Origin: Moraxellaceae bacterium
Lineage (GTDB): Bacteria > Pseudomonadota > Gammaproteobacteria > Pseudomonadales > Moraxellaceae
Assembly: GCA_014378805.1 (NCBI GenBank)
Contig: JACMMY010000086.1
Coordinates: forward strand, 1 to 7,586
DNA length: 7,586 nt
Direction: 5' to 3'
The notes under the pieces were generated by a model, which worked only from the letters and a program-made list of their open reading frames with translations, had not been told where the DNA came from and made no database searches. The translations under genes and the position numbers were made by a program. This document shows, one piece after another, positions 1-6,547 of the stretch. The first letter of the stretch is position 1, and every line of letters begins with the position of its first letter.

Positions 1-728
1 ATACTGGTTGGATTATTAAACAGTACAGCAAATACTGTTGTTGAGACGGTTCCAAATGCCGTCATCATTTCATTGGTTGCTAAATTGAGGTGGATACTCG
101 TTAGGGCATTCACCTTAGGTTTACTGATATCGAGTGTGCCAGATCTAATCAACGCGCGTTCATAGACCATTTCAGTAAATGGATCGATCTTGGTCATCTT
201 ATCTGACATATCTGCTGATATGAGTGCATGCAAGGGTTTATTAAAGGCAGTCATCGCTCCGAGCTGATTATTCAACATCGGGTCAAAATACTGAGATGAA
301 CTATCGACTGGTGAAAGTGTTATTAAAATAAGGTGACCACTTCTAAGGGTAGTAAGAGGCATAACAAACTCGATGTCATTGCCATTTTGTATAACAGATT
401 CACCCAGTATTGAACCTGTTGAAGTATCCGTGACAGTCACTTTGGTATTGCGGAGCAAAACGGGTGACTGTATTTTCAGGTTGTAAGTTGTACTGACGGT
501 TGGTTTTGATGGCGTTGTTTCATCAACCCGAGTTGTTGCGCCGTTCCCTGTACCGCAACCTGTCAAGGTTACGCCCAAAGAAACAGCGATACACATCGCG
601 AGTTTTGAGTGGAAATGTTCTTGAAGCATATAATTCGAAAAGCGGCTTGCTGCTTTACTCACTGACGTGATAGATCGCACAGATTCAGTTGTCACTTTAT
701 CTTTGTGCTGATTTACTGTTGAAAGCAT
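1..728 (-). CDS. Secreted lipoprotein of unknown function, Ig-like domain plus helical region (3' end outside window)
   Basis: My translation of the reverse strand is open for 242 codons and runs off the left edge, so the C-terminus is missing. Residues 43-57 form a hydrophobic stretch ending in the lipobox L55-T-G-C58, so the mature protein should be a lipoprotein acylated on Cys58; Gly and Thr follow the Cys, so no Asp at +2 marks inner-membrane retention and outer-membrane placement is likely. A Ser/Thr/Pro-rich linker follows. Residues about 80-150 look like an all-beta, Ig-like domain. A helical region follows with the segment DPFTEMVYERAL (about 182-193), reminiscent of the 'TPLTE-hA-RAL' segment seen in other proteobacterial Ig-like lipoproteins (from memory, not searched). 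The start at 728 has a strong Shine-Dalgarno sequence. It gives a signal peptide with an unusually long N-region of about 42 residues. An internal ATG at 629 would give an ordinary-length signal peptide but lacks a Shine-Dalgarno. Function and partner are not recognisable. Confidence 0.8.
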   Translation of the reverse strand, partial: MLSTVNQHKDKVTTESVRSITSVSKAASRFSNYMLQEHFHSKLAMCIAVSLGVTLTGCGTGNGATTRVDETTPSKPTVSTTYNLKIQSPVLLRNTKVTVTDTSTGSILGESVIQNGNDIEFVMPLTTLRSGHLILITLSPVDSSSQYFDPMLNNQLGAMTAFNKPLHALISADMSDKMTKIDPFTEMVYERALIRSGTLDISKPKVNALTSIHLNLATNEMMTAFGTVSTTVFAVLFNNPTS

Positions 729-733
729 CCAAG

Positions 734-742
734 CTCTCCCTC
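734..742 (-). promoter_or_regulatory. Shine-Dalgarno of the lipoprotein gene
   Basis: On the reverse strand GAGGGAGAG lies five bases before the ATG at 728. It is the only good ribosome binding site near the possible starts of this gene and decides for the 728 start over the ATG at 629. Confidence 0.65.
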
Positions 743-820
743 ATTGTCTGCGGACTGATTTGCTCAGAAAAATATTTTCTTTGCTAAAATGCCGCTGTGT
801 TCTGGTTGTATTTTAGTTTA

Positions 821-837
821 ACTCATTTTAAATGAGT
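821..837. promoter_or_regulatory. Perfect 17-base palindrome in the divergent intergenic region, possible operator
   Basis: ACTCATTTTAAATGAGT has perfect 8-base arms around a single central base. As RNA it could form only a 6-bp stem and it has no following U-run, so it looks like a protein-binding site rather than a terminator. It lies about 93 bases before the lipoprotein start and 165 bases before argC, nearer the lipoprotein gene. It does not fit the arginine repressor box (TGAAT-n-ATTCA type arms). Directly beside it TGCAAT occurs twice, 13 bases apart (837-842 and 850-855). The binding protein is unknown. Confidence 0.35.
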
Positions 838-943
838 GCAATTATTTAATGCAATATTCCGTTGCGGTACATTAAAGAACAATCTTGACGCTACGTCCAC
901 CTCATTCAGCAGTTTTGTCGATGCTTTTATCGTGTTATACGCT

Positions 944-994
944 TATTATATGTAACTATATTCGTCAGTCATCAAATTTGCATTTCTAAAAAGG
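944..994 (+). promoter_or_regulatory. Likely argC promoter -10 area and ribosome binding site
   Basis: Two -10-like hexamers, TATTAT (944-949) and TATATT (957-962), each match five of six consensus bases, but neither has a convincing -35 at the right distance; TTGTCG at 915-920 is too far upstream. The ribosome binding site AAGG (991-994) sits seven bases before the ATG at 1002 and supports that start. The promoter part is weak; the ribosome binding site is the better supported half. Confidence 0.3.
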
Positions 995-1001
995 TAATAA
1001 A

Positions 1002-2129
1002 ATGAAGACCCATCAAGATCAAATGTCATCTGAAGAGCAAAAGCAGTCCACTAAAAATGATTTTACAAAAATATCTGTCGGAATCGTCGGAGGAACTGGA
1101 TATACCGGTGTTGAGTTGGTTCGCTTATTGGTTCGTCATCCTGCGGTTGGGATTAAAGTTCTTACTTCGCGGACAGAGGCTGGAACCCGTGTTGATGCGA
1201 TGTTTCCGAGTTTACGAGGTTTAACGGATATTCAGTTTAGTGCAAATGCTGCGGATGAACTGGCTGAGTGCGATGTCGTTTTTTTTGCGACACCACATGG
1301 CGTTGCGATGAACCAAGCACGCGAATTGTTAGCGCAAGATGTAAAAATAATTGATTTAGCTGCGGATTTTCGCTTACAAGATACTGCTGAGTTTGAGAAG
1401 TGGTACGGCATGCCACACGTTTGCCCTGATTTACTTTTAGAGTCGGTATACGGTTTACCTGAAGTAAATCGTGAAGCAATTAAATCCGCGAAGATTATTG
1501 GTAATCCTGGCTGTTATCCGACAACGGTACAACTGGGACTATTACCATTGCTGCAACAGAGCAGTCCACTGATTGATCCGAATTCGATTATTATTGATGC
1601 GAAGTCTGGTGTGTCTGGTGCTGGAAGAAAAGCTGAAATTGGCATATTGTTTTCAGAAGCAAGTGATAATTTAAAAGCTTATGCGGTGAAAGGTCATCGT
1701 CATCATCCTGAAATCGTTCAAGGCTTAAATGGAATGCATGGCGGACAGTTAGTTGCCGCAGCTTTTGATAAACTGACATTTGTCCCGCATCTCGTGCCGA
1801 TGATTCGTGGTATGTTAAGCACAATCTATGTGCGCTTGACCGATGCAGGTTGTGCTGCGGATTTACAAATGCTGTTTGAGCAACAATATCAAAATGAACC
1901 GTTTGTGGATGTGATGCCATTTGGCAGCTTACCAGAAACTCGTTCTGTGAGAGGCTCAAATCATTTAAGAATTGCTTTGCATCGTCCTAATAATGGCGAT
2001 TTGTTGGTGATCTTGGTTGTACAGGATAATCTGGTCAAAGGCGCGGCAGGGCAAGCGGTACAGAATATGAATTTAATGTTTGGATTTCCTGAAACAATGG
2101 GTCTTGAGGTTGTGCCATTAATGCCATAA
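1002..2129 (+). CDS. argC: N-acetyl-gamma-glutamyl-phosphate reductase (ArgC, type 1)
   Basis: Cytoplasmic enzyme of arginine biosynthesis that reduces N-acetyl-glutamyl-5-phosphate to the semialdehyde with NADPH. The Rossmann nucleotide-binding motif GIVGGTGYTG is at residues 28-37. The catalytic cysteine is Cys171 in GNPGCYPT (168-175). The KSGVSGAGRK segment (201-210) and the conserved GHRHHPEI (231-238), which carries the family's active-site histidine, are intact. Length is 375 residues against about 345 for typical type 1 ArgC; the extra is an N-terminal tail of about 23 polar residues before the first beta strand. The start at 1002 is favoured by an AAGG ribosome binding site seven bases upstream; the next ATG (1023) lacks one. 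The stop codon overlaps the ATG of the next ORF by one base (TAATG). No arginine repressor box was recognised upstream. Confidence 0.97.
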   Translation: MKTHQDQMSSEEQKQSTKNDFTKISVGIVGGTGYTGVELVRLLVRHPAVGIKVLTSRTEAGTRVDAMFPSLRGLTDIQFSANAADELAECDVVFFATPHGVAMNQARELLAQDVKIIDLAADFRLQDTAEFEKWYGMPHVCPDLLLESVYGLPEVNREAIKSAKIIGNPGCYPTTVQLGLLPLLQQSSPLIDPNSIIIDAKSGVSGAGRKAEIGILFSEASDNLKAYAVKGHRHHPEIVQGLNGMHGGQLVAAAFDKLTFVPHLVPMIRGMLSTIYVRLTDAGCAADLQMLFEQQYQNEPFVDVMPFGSLPETRSVRGSNHLRIALHRPNNGDLLVILVVQDNLVKGAAGQAVQNMNLMFGFPETMGLEVVPLMP

Positions 2130-2953
2130 TGGATGCAGTACTTCGGTTTGTTAACAGGTTTTATGAAGTGGATTCGGATGATGGAGCGAGTAACTCAGTG
2201 TTGGAAAATAAAATGATCGAAGACAATCAATCTTTTTCACAAGACGACTTAAAGCGTGCTAAGCGAGATCATCTGCTGATTGCTGTAGGTGCTTTACTGG
2301 TAATCAGTGGTTTGTGGTTGGGTTATTTTGTGGGTCACAGGCAGGGGATGAGTCTCATTGGGGCAAGTAGCGGTGAGTTAGACAAGCTCAGAACACAGAT
2401 TGATCAAAAACAACAGACCATAGAGACGTTAACTCGAACCTTATCAAATACCGTTCAAGAACGCGATATCGCCTTAACCACGTCGAAAGGCTTGACCGAT
2501 AGTTTAGCTAAATCGAGCGCGGATCGTGAATTAATTGACGGGCAAATGAAGGCATATCGTGACCGTTTGCTTGGGTTTGGTGGGATTTCGCTGACCTTGC
2601 AAGTTGTCAATATTTTGCCTATTTCACCTTCGGTGTTTGAGTACAACATCGACTTAATGCAACTGCGACAAAAAGCATCAGCTTCGCGGGGCACATTTTC
2701 AATTCGTCTCATTCAAGAAGGTAAGGTCGTTGAAGTGCCATTAGCCAATAACAAAGTTGAAATCACTGATTTTCAACGGTTAACGGGTCGCTGGACGATG
2801 CCTGCTGGTTTTACTCCAGAGTTTATTGAAGTGGCAGCGAATGCTGGGGGACAATCTACGATTCAGCGATTTGCTTGGGAACGTGGTGCGCCGCTTAAGA
2901 ATATGCCACAAATGTCAATTCCTGACGCACTTGCAAATAAATCAGCATCCTGA
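2129..2953 (+). CDS. Membrane-anchored coiled-coil protein, DUF6776-like
   Basis: A 274-residue protein with three parts: a cytoplasmic polar head (1-47), one hydrophobic membrane segment (about 48-68, IAVGALLVISGLWLGYF core), and a large periplasmic part. The latter begins with a heptad-like Gln/Leu/Glu-rich coiled coil (about 83-149) and ends in a beta-rich domain (about 152-250) containing FQRLTGRWTMPAGFTPEFIEV (215-235). This plan and the 'LxG-W-hPxGFxPxxhxV' pattern resemble the DUF6776 family, which I recall next to argC in Pseudomonas; I could not search. Function is unknown. The first ATG (2129) overlaps the argC stop but has no good Shine-Dalgarno. An ATG at 2213 (residue 29) has GGAAAA just upstream and may be the true start, giving 246 residues. 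The tight junction with argC suggests one transcript. It ends without a visible terminator, 100 bases before clpS. Confidence 0.8.
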   Translation: MDAVLRFVNRFYEVDSDDGASNSVLENKMIEDNQSFSQDDLKRAKRDHLLIAVGALLVISGLWLGYFVGHRQGMSLIGASSGELDKLRTQIDQKQQTIETLTRTLSNTVQERDIALTTSKGLTDSLAKSSADRELIDGQMKAYRDRLLGFGGISLTLQVVNILPISPSVFEYNIDLMQLRQKASASRGTFSIRLIQEGKVVEVPLANNKVEITDFQRLTGRWTMPAGFTPEFIEVAANAGGQSTIQRFAWERGAPLKNMPQMSIPDALANKSAS

Positions 2954-2970
2954 TGAGTCATGTTTGATTT

Positions 2971-3000
2971 ATGACTAGACTGAGCAAATGCGCGTAATAT
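2971..3000 (+). promoter_or_regulatory. Candidate sigma-70 promoter for clpS
   Basis: ATGACT (2971-2976, four of six -35 bases) is followed after 18 bases by TAATAT (2995-3000, a good -10 variant). The position, about 50 bases before the clpS start and after the preceding gene's stop, fits a clpS promoter. It is consensus matching by eye only. Confidence 0.35.
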
Positions 3001-3046
3001 GCTATTTATTAACGTCAGTCAAAGTAATTGTAATCGTAGAGTAAAA

Positions 3047-3064
3047 ATGATCAATGATGAGTAA
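3047..3064 (+). CDS. Possible five-codon leader ORF overlapping the clpS start
   Basis: ATG ATC AAT GAT GAG TAA would encode MINDE. It sits five bases after an AGAG Shine-Dalgarno-like sequence (3038-3041), the best ribosome binding site here, and its frame differs from clpS. Its body spans the two tandem clpS ATGs (3054 and 3057) and its stop ends a few bases after them, a layout that would allow termination and reinitiation at clpS. It could equally be chance; nothing but position supports it. Confidence 0.2.
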   Translation: MINDE

Positions 3065-3575
3065 TCCTGTGAAAGTAAGCAAAAACAAGTTAGGAAAAAC
3101 TTCATACAAAGTAGCCAAATCTGGATCTTTCTTTGTGATTCCGCCTGTTGCTTTTTCGGTTGCGGATTGGTTTACTCAATACGCAGACGAGCCATTTGAT
3201 TGGCATTATCCTTGTCATCCTACTTTGAGTTCACTTGATGTGGTGATGTCTGAGCACGATGGCGATCAGGAGGAACGACATGAGAGTGATGTTGCGACAG
3301 CAACTCCCGAACTTGCTCGTCCACCATTGTACGTCGTGGTCTTGTTTAATGACGACTACACCCCCATGGAGTTTGTAATACTAGTGTTACAACAATACTT
3401 TGGTCTTGATCTTGACCGTGCGACTGAAGTGATGTTATCAGTACACTATGAGGGTAAAGGTGTCGCAGGTGTTTATCCCCGTGATATTGCTGAAACGAAA
3501 GCTCAGCTGGTGAATCGTCATGCAAGAGCTGAGGGACATCCTCTGCTTTGTCAAATCGAACCACAGTCAATTTAA
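3054..3575 (+). CDS. clpS: ATP-dependent Clp protease adaptor ClpS, with long N-terminal extension
   Basis: ClpS is the N-recognin that binds proteins with destabilising N-terminal residues and hands them to ClpA for degradation by ClpAP in the cytosol. The core (about residues 90-170) aligns closely with E. coli ClpS recalled from memory. Asn99-Asp100-Asp101 and His131 match the N-degron pocket residues Asn34, Asp35, Asp36 and His66; Met105, Met127 and Leu164 match pocket-lining positions; Lys149 matches Lys84 at the ClpA contact; and the HPLLC C-terminal strand is present. The ORF is 173 residues against about 106 usually. The first 64 residues, rich in aromatics and containing WHYPCHP, are not part of the known fold. 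An in-frame ATG at 3246 would give 109 residues, close to family length, but has no Shine-Dalgarno; the start is therefore undecided. It lies just upstream of clpA, the classic ClpS-ClpA order. Confidence 0.93.
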   Translation: MMSNPVKVSKNKLGKTSYKVAKSGSFFVIPPVAFSVADWFTQYADEPFDWHYPCHPTLSSLDVVMSEHDGDQEERHESDVATATPELARPPLYVVVLFNDDYTPMEFVILVLQQYFGLDLDRATEVMLSVHYEGKGVAGVYPRDIAETKAQLVNRHARAEGHPLLCQIEPQSI

Positions 3576-3588
3576 TATTGAATTTGTG

Positions 3589-3616
3589 TTGAGAGAATGA
3601 AAAATAGTTTTATACA
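3589..3616 (+). promoter_or_regulatory. Candidate sigma-70 promoter for clpA
   Basis: TTGAGA (3589-3594, five of six) and TATACA (3611-3616, four of six) are 16 bases apart, giving a leader of roughly 160 bases before clpA. The -35 overlaps the first copy of the AATTTGTGTTG repeat. A second, weaker pair exists at TTTACA (3726-3731) and TACTAA (3749-3754). Either would let clpA be expressed apart from clpS; no terminator separates the two genes. Confidence 0.3.
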
Positions 3617-3622
3617 TTGATG

Positions 3623-3740
3623 TTTACTGTAAAAGATAAATATCTCAGCAATAAGTTTTTACGAAATGAATGCAAAAATATTGAAGTGTTTGAATGTAAT
3701 TTTTTATTTTTCAAGTACTCTGTATTTTACAGGATAAATA
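3623..3740 (+). repeat. Two palindrome-plus-GATAAATA blocks upstream of clpA
   Basis: TTTACTGTAAA (3623-3633) and CTGTATTTTACAG (3720-3732) are both perfect palindromes around a short centre and both contain TTTAC and CTGTA. Each is directly followed by GATAAATA (3635-3642 and 3733-3740), so the composite block repeats about 98 bases apart. This could be a pair of binding sites for one regulator, or a coincidence in AT-rich DNA. Confidence 0.3.
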
Positions 3741-3756
3741 GTTGTATTTACTAAAC

Positions 3757-3780
3757 TGCAATTTGTGTTGCAAATGAGGT
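3757..3780 (+). promoter_or_regulatory. clpA ribosome binding site with adjacent small hairpin
   Basis: GAGGT (3776-3780) lies four bases before the ATG at 3785 and supports that start. Immediately upstream TGCAA (3757-3761) and TTGCA (3768-3772) can pair around a six-base loop; an alternative pairing is ATTTG (3761-3765) with CAAAT (3771-3775). Both stems are only five base pairs and probably weak. Confidence 0.5.
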
Positions 3781-3784
3781 CATT

Positions 3785-6073
3785 ATGCTAAGTCGACATC
3801 TCGAAGTTTCTTTGCGTCTAGCCGTAACGATGGCGAGACAGAAACGTCATGAGTTTTTGACGATTGAGCATCTGTTGCTCTCGTTACTGGAAAATGATTC
3901 TGCGGTCAATGCACTTAAAGCGTGCGGCGCAGATATTCCCGTTTTACGTCAAGAACTCAATGAGTATATTGAGCAAAATACACCTAAGCTGCCTTCGTCT
4001 ACGGAGCAGGCTCCTCATGCGACCGATAGTTTTGATCGTATCTTGCAGCGCGCAATTTTCCATGTGCAATCCTCAGGGGGTGGTAATCGTCCTGTAGAGG
4101 GTGCTGATGTTCTTGTTGCGATGTATTCGGAGCGCGATAGCCTTGCCGTTTATTTACTTAAAAAGCAACAGGTCAATCGTTTAGATCTGACGCAGTATTT
4201 ATCGCATGGCACACGTAAAGATGAGGATAGCGCTTCGGACAGCTCGATGGAAAACGAGCAAGAAGAAGAGTCAGCGCCAAGTAGTGCCTCAAAAAGTCCT
4301 TTACAACTTTATACTGTAAATTTAAATGAACAGGCGGCAGAAGGCAAAACCGATCCACTCATTGGTCGTGAAAAAGAAGTTGAGCGTGCAGCTCAAATTT
4401 TAAGCCGCCGTCGTAAAAATAATCCGCTACTTGTCGGTGATCCAGGTGTGGGTAAAACATCGATTGCTGAAGGTTTGGCTTGGTTGATTGTCAATGGAAA
4501 AGCCCATCAACCCTTAGAACATGCGGTCGTTTATAGCTTGGATATCGGTTCCTTGATTGCTGGAACCAAATATCGGGGTGACTTTGAAAAACGCGTCAAG
4601 CAATTGCTTGATGAATTAAAAAAACAACCGAATGCGATTTTGTTTATTGATGAAATTCATATGATTATCGGTGCAGGCTCGTCAATGGGCAGCACGATGG
4701 ATGTGTCAAATTTAATCAAGCCAGCCTTGGCAAATGGCACACTGCGTTGTATCGGTTCGACAACTTATCAGGAGTATCGTCAGGTTTTTGAAAAAGATCA
4801 TGCACTGTCACGCCGCTTTCAAAAAGTCGATGTGACTGAGCCGAGTGTCGTCGATACGATTGCTATTCTGAAAGGGTTACGTTCACGTTTTGAAGAGTTT
4901 CATGGTGTAACCTATACTGACGCTGCACTTAATGCGGCGGCAGAGCTCGCAGCCAAATATATTCAAGAGCGATTCTTGCCAGATAAAGCGATTGATGTGG
5001 TGGATGAAGCGGGTGCGTTCCAACGTTTACAGCCTGCAACCACTGAACGAAAAATTATTGATGTCGCTGAAATTGAAGCGATTGTTGCTAAGATTGCGCG
5101 TATTCCGTCTAAAGTTGTTTCGACTGATGACAAAGGCATTTTGATGAACTTAGAACGAGACCTTAAACGTGTCGTCTTTGGTCAAGATCAAGCAATTACA
5201 GCACTTGCAGCCGCAATTAAGTTGTCACGCGCTGGCTTGAAAGCTCCTGAAAAACCAGTCGGCTCATTCATGTTTGCAGGTCCAACGGGGGTCGGTAAAA
5301 CCGAAGTCACTCGTCAGCTTGCAAATGTACTGGGTATTGAGTTGGTTCGTTTCGATATGTCTGAGTACATGGAGCGTCATACAGTTTCGCGTTTGATCGG
5401 TGCGCCTCCGGGTTATGTTGGCTTTGATCAAGGTGGTTTATTAACGGACGCCATTAACAAGCATCCACATTGCGTGTTGCTGCTTGATGAAGTGGAGAAA
5501 GCACATCCAGAAGTCTTTAACTTGCTGTTGCAAGTCATGGATCATGGTACGCTCACGGATAACAATGGTCGAAAAACCGATTTCCGTCATGTGATCTTGG
5601 TGATGACAACCAATATCGGTGCGGAAGTGATGAGTCGTTCGAGCATGGGTTTCACGCAACAAGATCATAGTCATGATAATACGGAAATTATGAAAAAGGC
5701 GTTCTCGCCTGAGTTCCGTAATCGCTTGGATGCGGTGATACAGTTTGCACCATTGCCAACCAGTGTGGTGGATTCGGTCGTCGATAAGTTCTTGGTTGAG
5801 TTACAAGCGCAGTTGGATGACAAAAAAGTATTGCTTGAAGTCGATGAAGATGCGCGTCTGTGGCTGGCCGAGCGCGGCTATGATCGTCTGATGGGCGCAC
5901 GTCCAATGCAACGCTTGATTCAAGAAGAGCTGAAGAAACCTTTAGCTGAAAAAATCTTATTCGGCGAGTTGGCAGAAAACGGCGGAACTGTACGTGTTCA
6001 TGTTGGTGAGCGTGATGGTAAGTCGGCGTTGGTGCTTGAAGTGGCGACGCAAAATGAGCCTGAACCTGCATAG
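3785..6073 (+). CDS. clpA: ATP-dependent Clp protease ATP-binding subunit ClpA
   Basis: Hexameric AAA+ unfoldase that feeds substrates into ClpP and receives N-degron cargo from ClpS. Length, 762 residues, matches E. coli ClpA (758). Domains: Clp N-domain (1 to about 142), an acidic Ser/Glu-rich linker (about 146-172), AAA+ module D1 with Walker A GDPGVGKT (218-225), pore loop KYRG (262-265), Walker B ILFIDE (285-290) and arginine-finger region LSRRF (341-345). Module D2 has Walker A GPTGVGKT (499-506), pore loop GYVG (543-546), Walker B LLLDE (565-569), arginine-finger segment FRNRLD (644-649) and sensor-2 GARP (704-707). The ClpP-docking tripeptide is present as MGF (621-623; IGF/IGL in other Clp ATPases). 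There is no ClpB-type middle coiled coil between the modules, which excludes ClpB. Start 3785 has a GAGGT ribosome binding site. The gene is intact; it follows clpS by 209 bases and is closed by a hairpin terminator. Confidence 0.98.
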   Translation: MLSRHLEVSLRLAVTMARQKRHEFLTIEHLLLSLLENDSAVNALKACGADIPVLRQELNEYIEQNTPKLPSSTEQAPHATDSFDRILQRAIFHVQSSGGGNRPVEGADVLVAMYSERDSLAVYLLKKQQVNRLDLTQYLSHGTRKDEDSASDSSMENEQEEESAPSSASKSPLQLYTVNLNEQAAEGKTDPLIGREKEVERAAQILSRRRKNNPLLVGDPGVGKTSIAEGLAWLIVNGKAHQPLEHAVVYSLDIGSLIAGTKYRGDFEKRVKQLLDELKKQPNAILFIDEIHMIIGAGSSMGSTMDVSNLIKPALANGTLRCIGSTTYQEYRQVFEKDHALSRRFQKVDVTEPSVVDTIAILKGLRSRFEEFHGVTYTDAALNAAAELAAKYIQERFLPDKAIDVVDEAGAFQRLQPATTERKIIDVAEIEAIVAKIARIPSKVVSTDDKGILMNLERDLKRVVFGQDQAITALAAAIKLSRAGLKAPEKPVGSFMFAGPTGVGKTEVTRQLANVLGIELVRFDMSEYMERHTVSRLIGAPPGYVGFDQGGLLTDAINKHPHCVLLLDEVEKAHPEVFNLLLQVMDHGTLTDNNGRKTDFRHVILVMTTNIGAEVMSRSSMGFTQQDHSHDNTEIMKKAFSPEFRNRLDAVIQFAPLPTSVVDSVVDKFLVELQAQLDDKKVLLEVDEDARLWLAERGYDRLMGARPMQRLIQEELKKPLAEKILFGELAENGGTVRVHVGERDGKSALVLEVATQNEPEPA

Positions 6074-6097
6074 TGCTTTAAATAATATTTGATTTCG

Positions 6098-6137
6098 ATT
6101 AAACAAAAACCCGTCCTTGGATGGGTTTTTGTTTAAT
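6098..6137. terminator. Strong intrinsic terminator after clpA, probably bidirectional
   Basis: Arms 6098-6115 and 6120-6137 pair over 18 positions with one G-T wobble and a four-base loop (CTTG). The GC-rich top (CCC/GGG) is flanked by A-rich and T-rich arms, so the rightward transcript ends in TTTTTGTTTAAT and the leftward one in a similar run. It starts 24 bases after the clpA stop. Confidence 0.92.
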
Positions 6138-6177
6138 GTAGACTCGCATTTGACGTTTTATGAATATGGAAAAGAAT

Positions 6178-6525
6178 ATGTACACGATTTACGGTATTAA
6201 AAATTGCAGCACCATGAAAAAAGCATTCACCTTGCTGAATGAGCTTGGTATTCAATATACGTTTCACGATTATAAGAAGTCAGGCATTGATGCAAACACA
6301 CTGCAACAATGGGTTGATAGTTTGGGTTTAGATATTGTCATGAATCGTAAAGGAACGACTTGGCGCGGTTTATCGGAAGCTGAGCAAGCAGAAGCGAATG
6401 CTGTGGCTGGTGCATTACAGTTAATGACATCAAAAACCAGCGCAATTAAACGTCCAATTTTATCAGATGGAAAAGGATTGTTGATCTGCGGTTTTATTGA
6501 AGATGAATATCGAAAATTGGCGTAA
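6178..6525 (+). CDS. yffB: ArsC/Spx-family thioredoxin-fold protein, YffB-like putative reductase
   Basis: A 115-residue cytoplasmic protein of the arsenate-reductase-like family. It resembles E. coli YffB from memory: MYTIYGIKNCSTMKKA at the N-terminus with the single active-site-position Cys10, FHDYKKSGID (29-38), RKGTTWRGL (57-65) and the cis-proline segment KRPIL (91-95). An additional cysteine lies at 104. The GTTWR signature favours the YffB group over classical ArsC. The physiological substrate is not established; a glutathione-dependent thiol reductase role has been proposed for the family. The start at 6178 is chosen because GGAAAAGA (6168-6175) is a ribosome binding site for it; the in-frame ATGs at 6160 and 6166 have none. 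It comes after the clpA terminator, so it should have its own promoter, although none is clear in the roughly 40 bases between. Confidence 0.88.
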   Translation: MYTIYGIKNCSTMKKAFTLLNELGIQYTFHDYKKSGIDANTLQQWVDSLGLDIVMNRKGTTWRGLSEAEQAEANAVAGALQLMTSKTSAIKRPILSDGKGLLICGFIEDEYRKLA

Positions 6526-6547
6526 ATTTTATAAATGTTTGTTGCTT

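Larger units (their letters stand above)
3574..3777 (+). repeat. Imperfect direct repeats spanning the clpS-clpA intergenic region
   Basis: AATTTGTGTTG occurs exactly twice, at 3581-3591 just after the clpS stop and at 3760-3770 just before the clpA ribosome binding site. A third degenerate copy lies between them: AATATTGAA (3677-3685) followed by GTGTTTGAATG, matching AATATTGAA (3574-3582) that precedes the first copy. The spacings differ (103 and 83 bases), so this is not a simple tandem duplication. The role is unknown, and low sequence complexity could contribute. Confidence 0.35.

Noticed and set aside
766..780. AGAAAA-ATA-TTTTCT dyad in the lipoprotein leader, and TTTGCT repeated 21 bases apart around it (759-764, 780-785)
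   Set aside because: Short and made almost only of A and T, so easily expected by chance; no promoter element aligns with it.
884..889. TTGACG as a -35 element for argC
   Set aside because: No acceptable -10 lies 15-19 bases downstream.
1591..1959. 122-codon reverse open frame inside argC
   Set aside because: Fully antisense to the conserved ArgC core, no ribosome binding site or recognisable domain.
5688..6071. 127-codon reverse open frame inside clpA
   Set aside because: Fully antisense to conserved ClpA sequence, His/Pro/Arg-rich and low in structure; a shadow frame.
3785..6073. ClpB or ClpC instead of ClpA
   Set aside because: No middle coiled-coil domain between the AAA+ modules, a ClpP-docking MGF loop is present, and clpS lies directly upstream.
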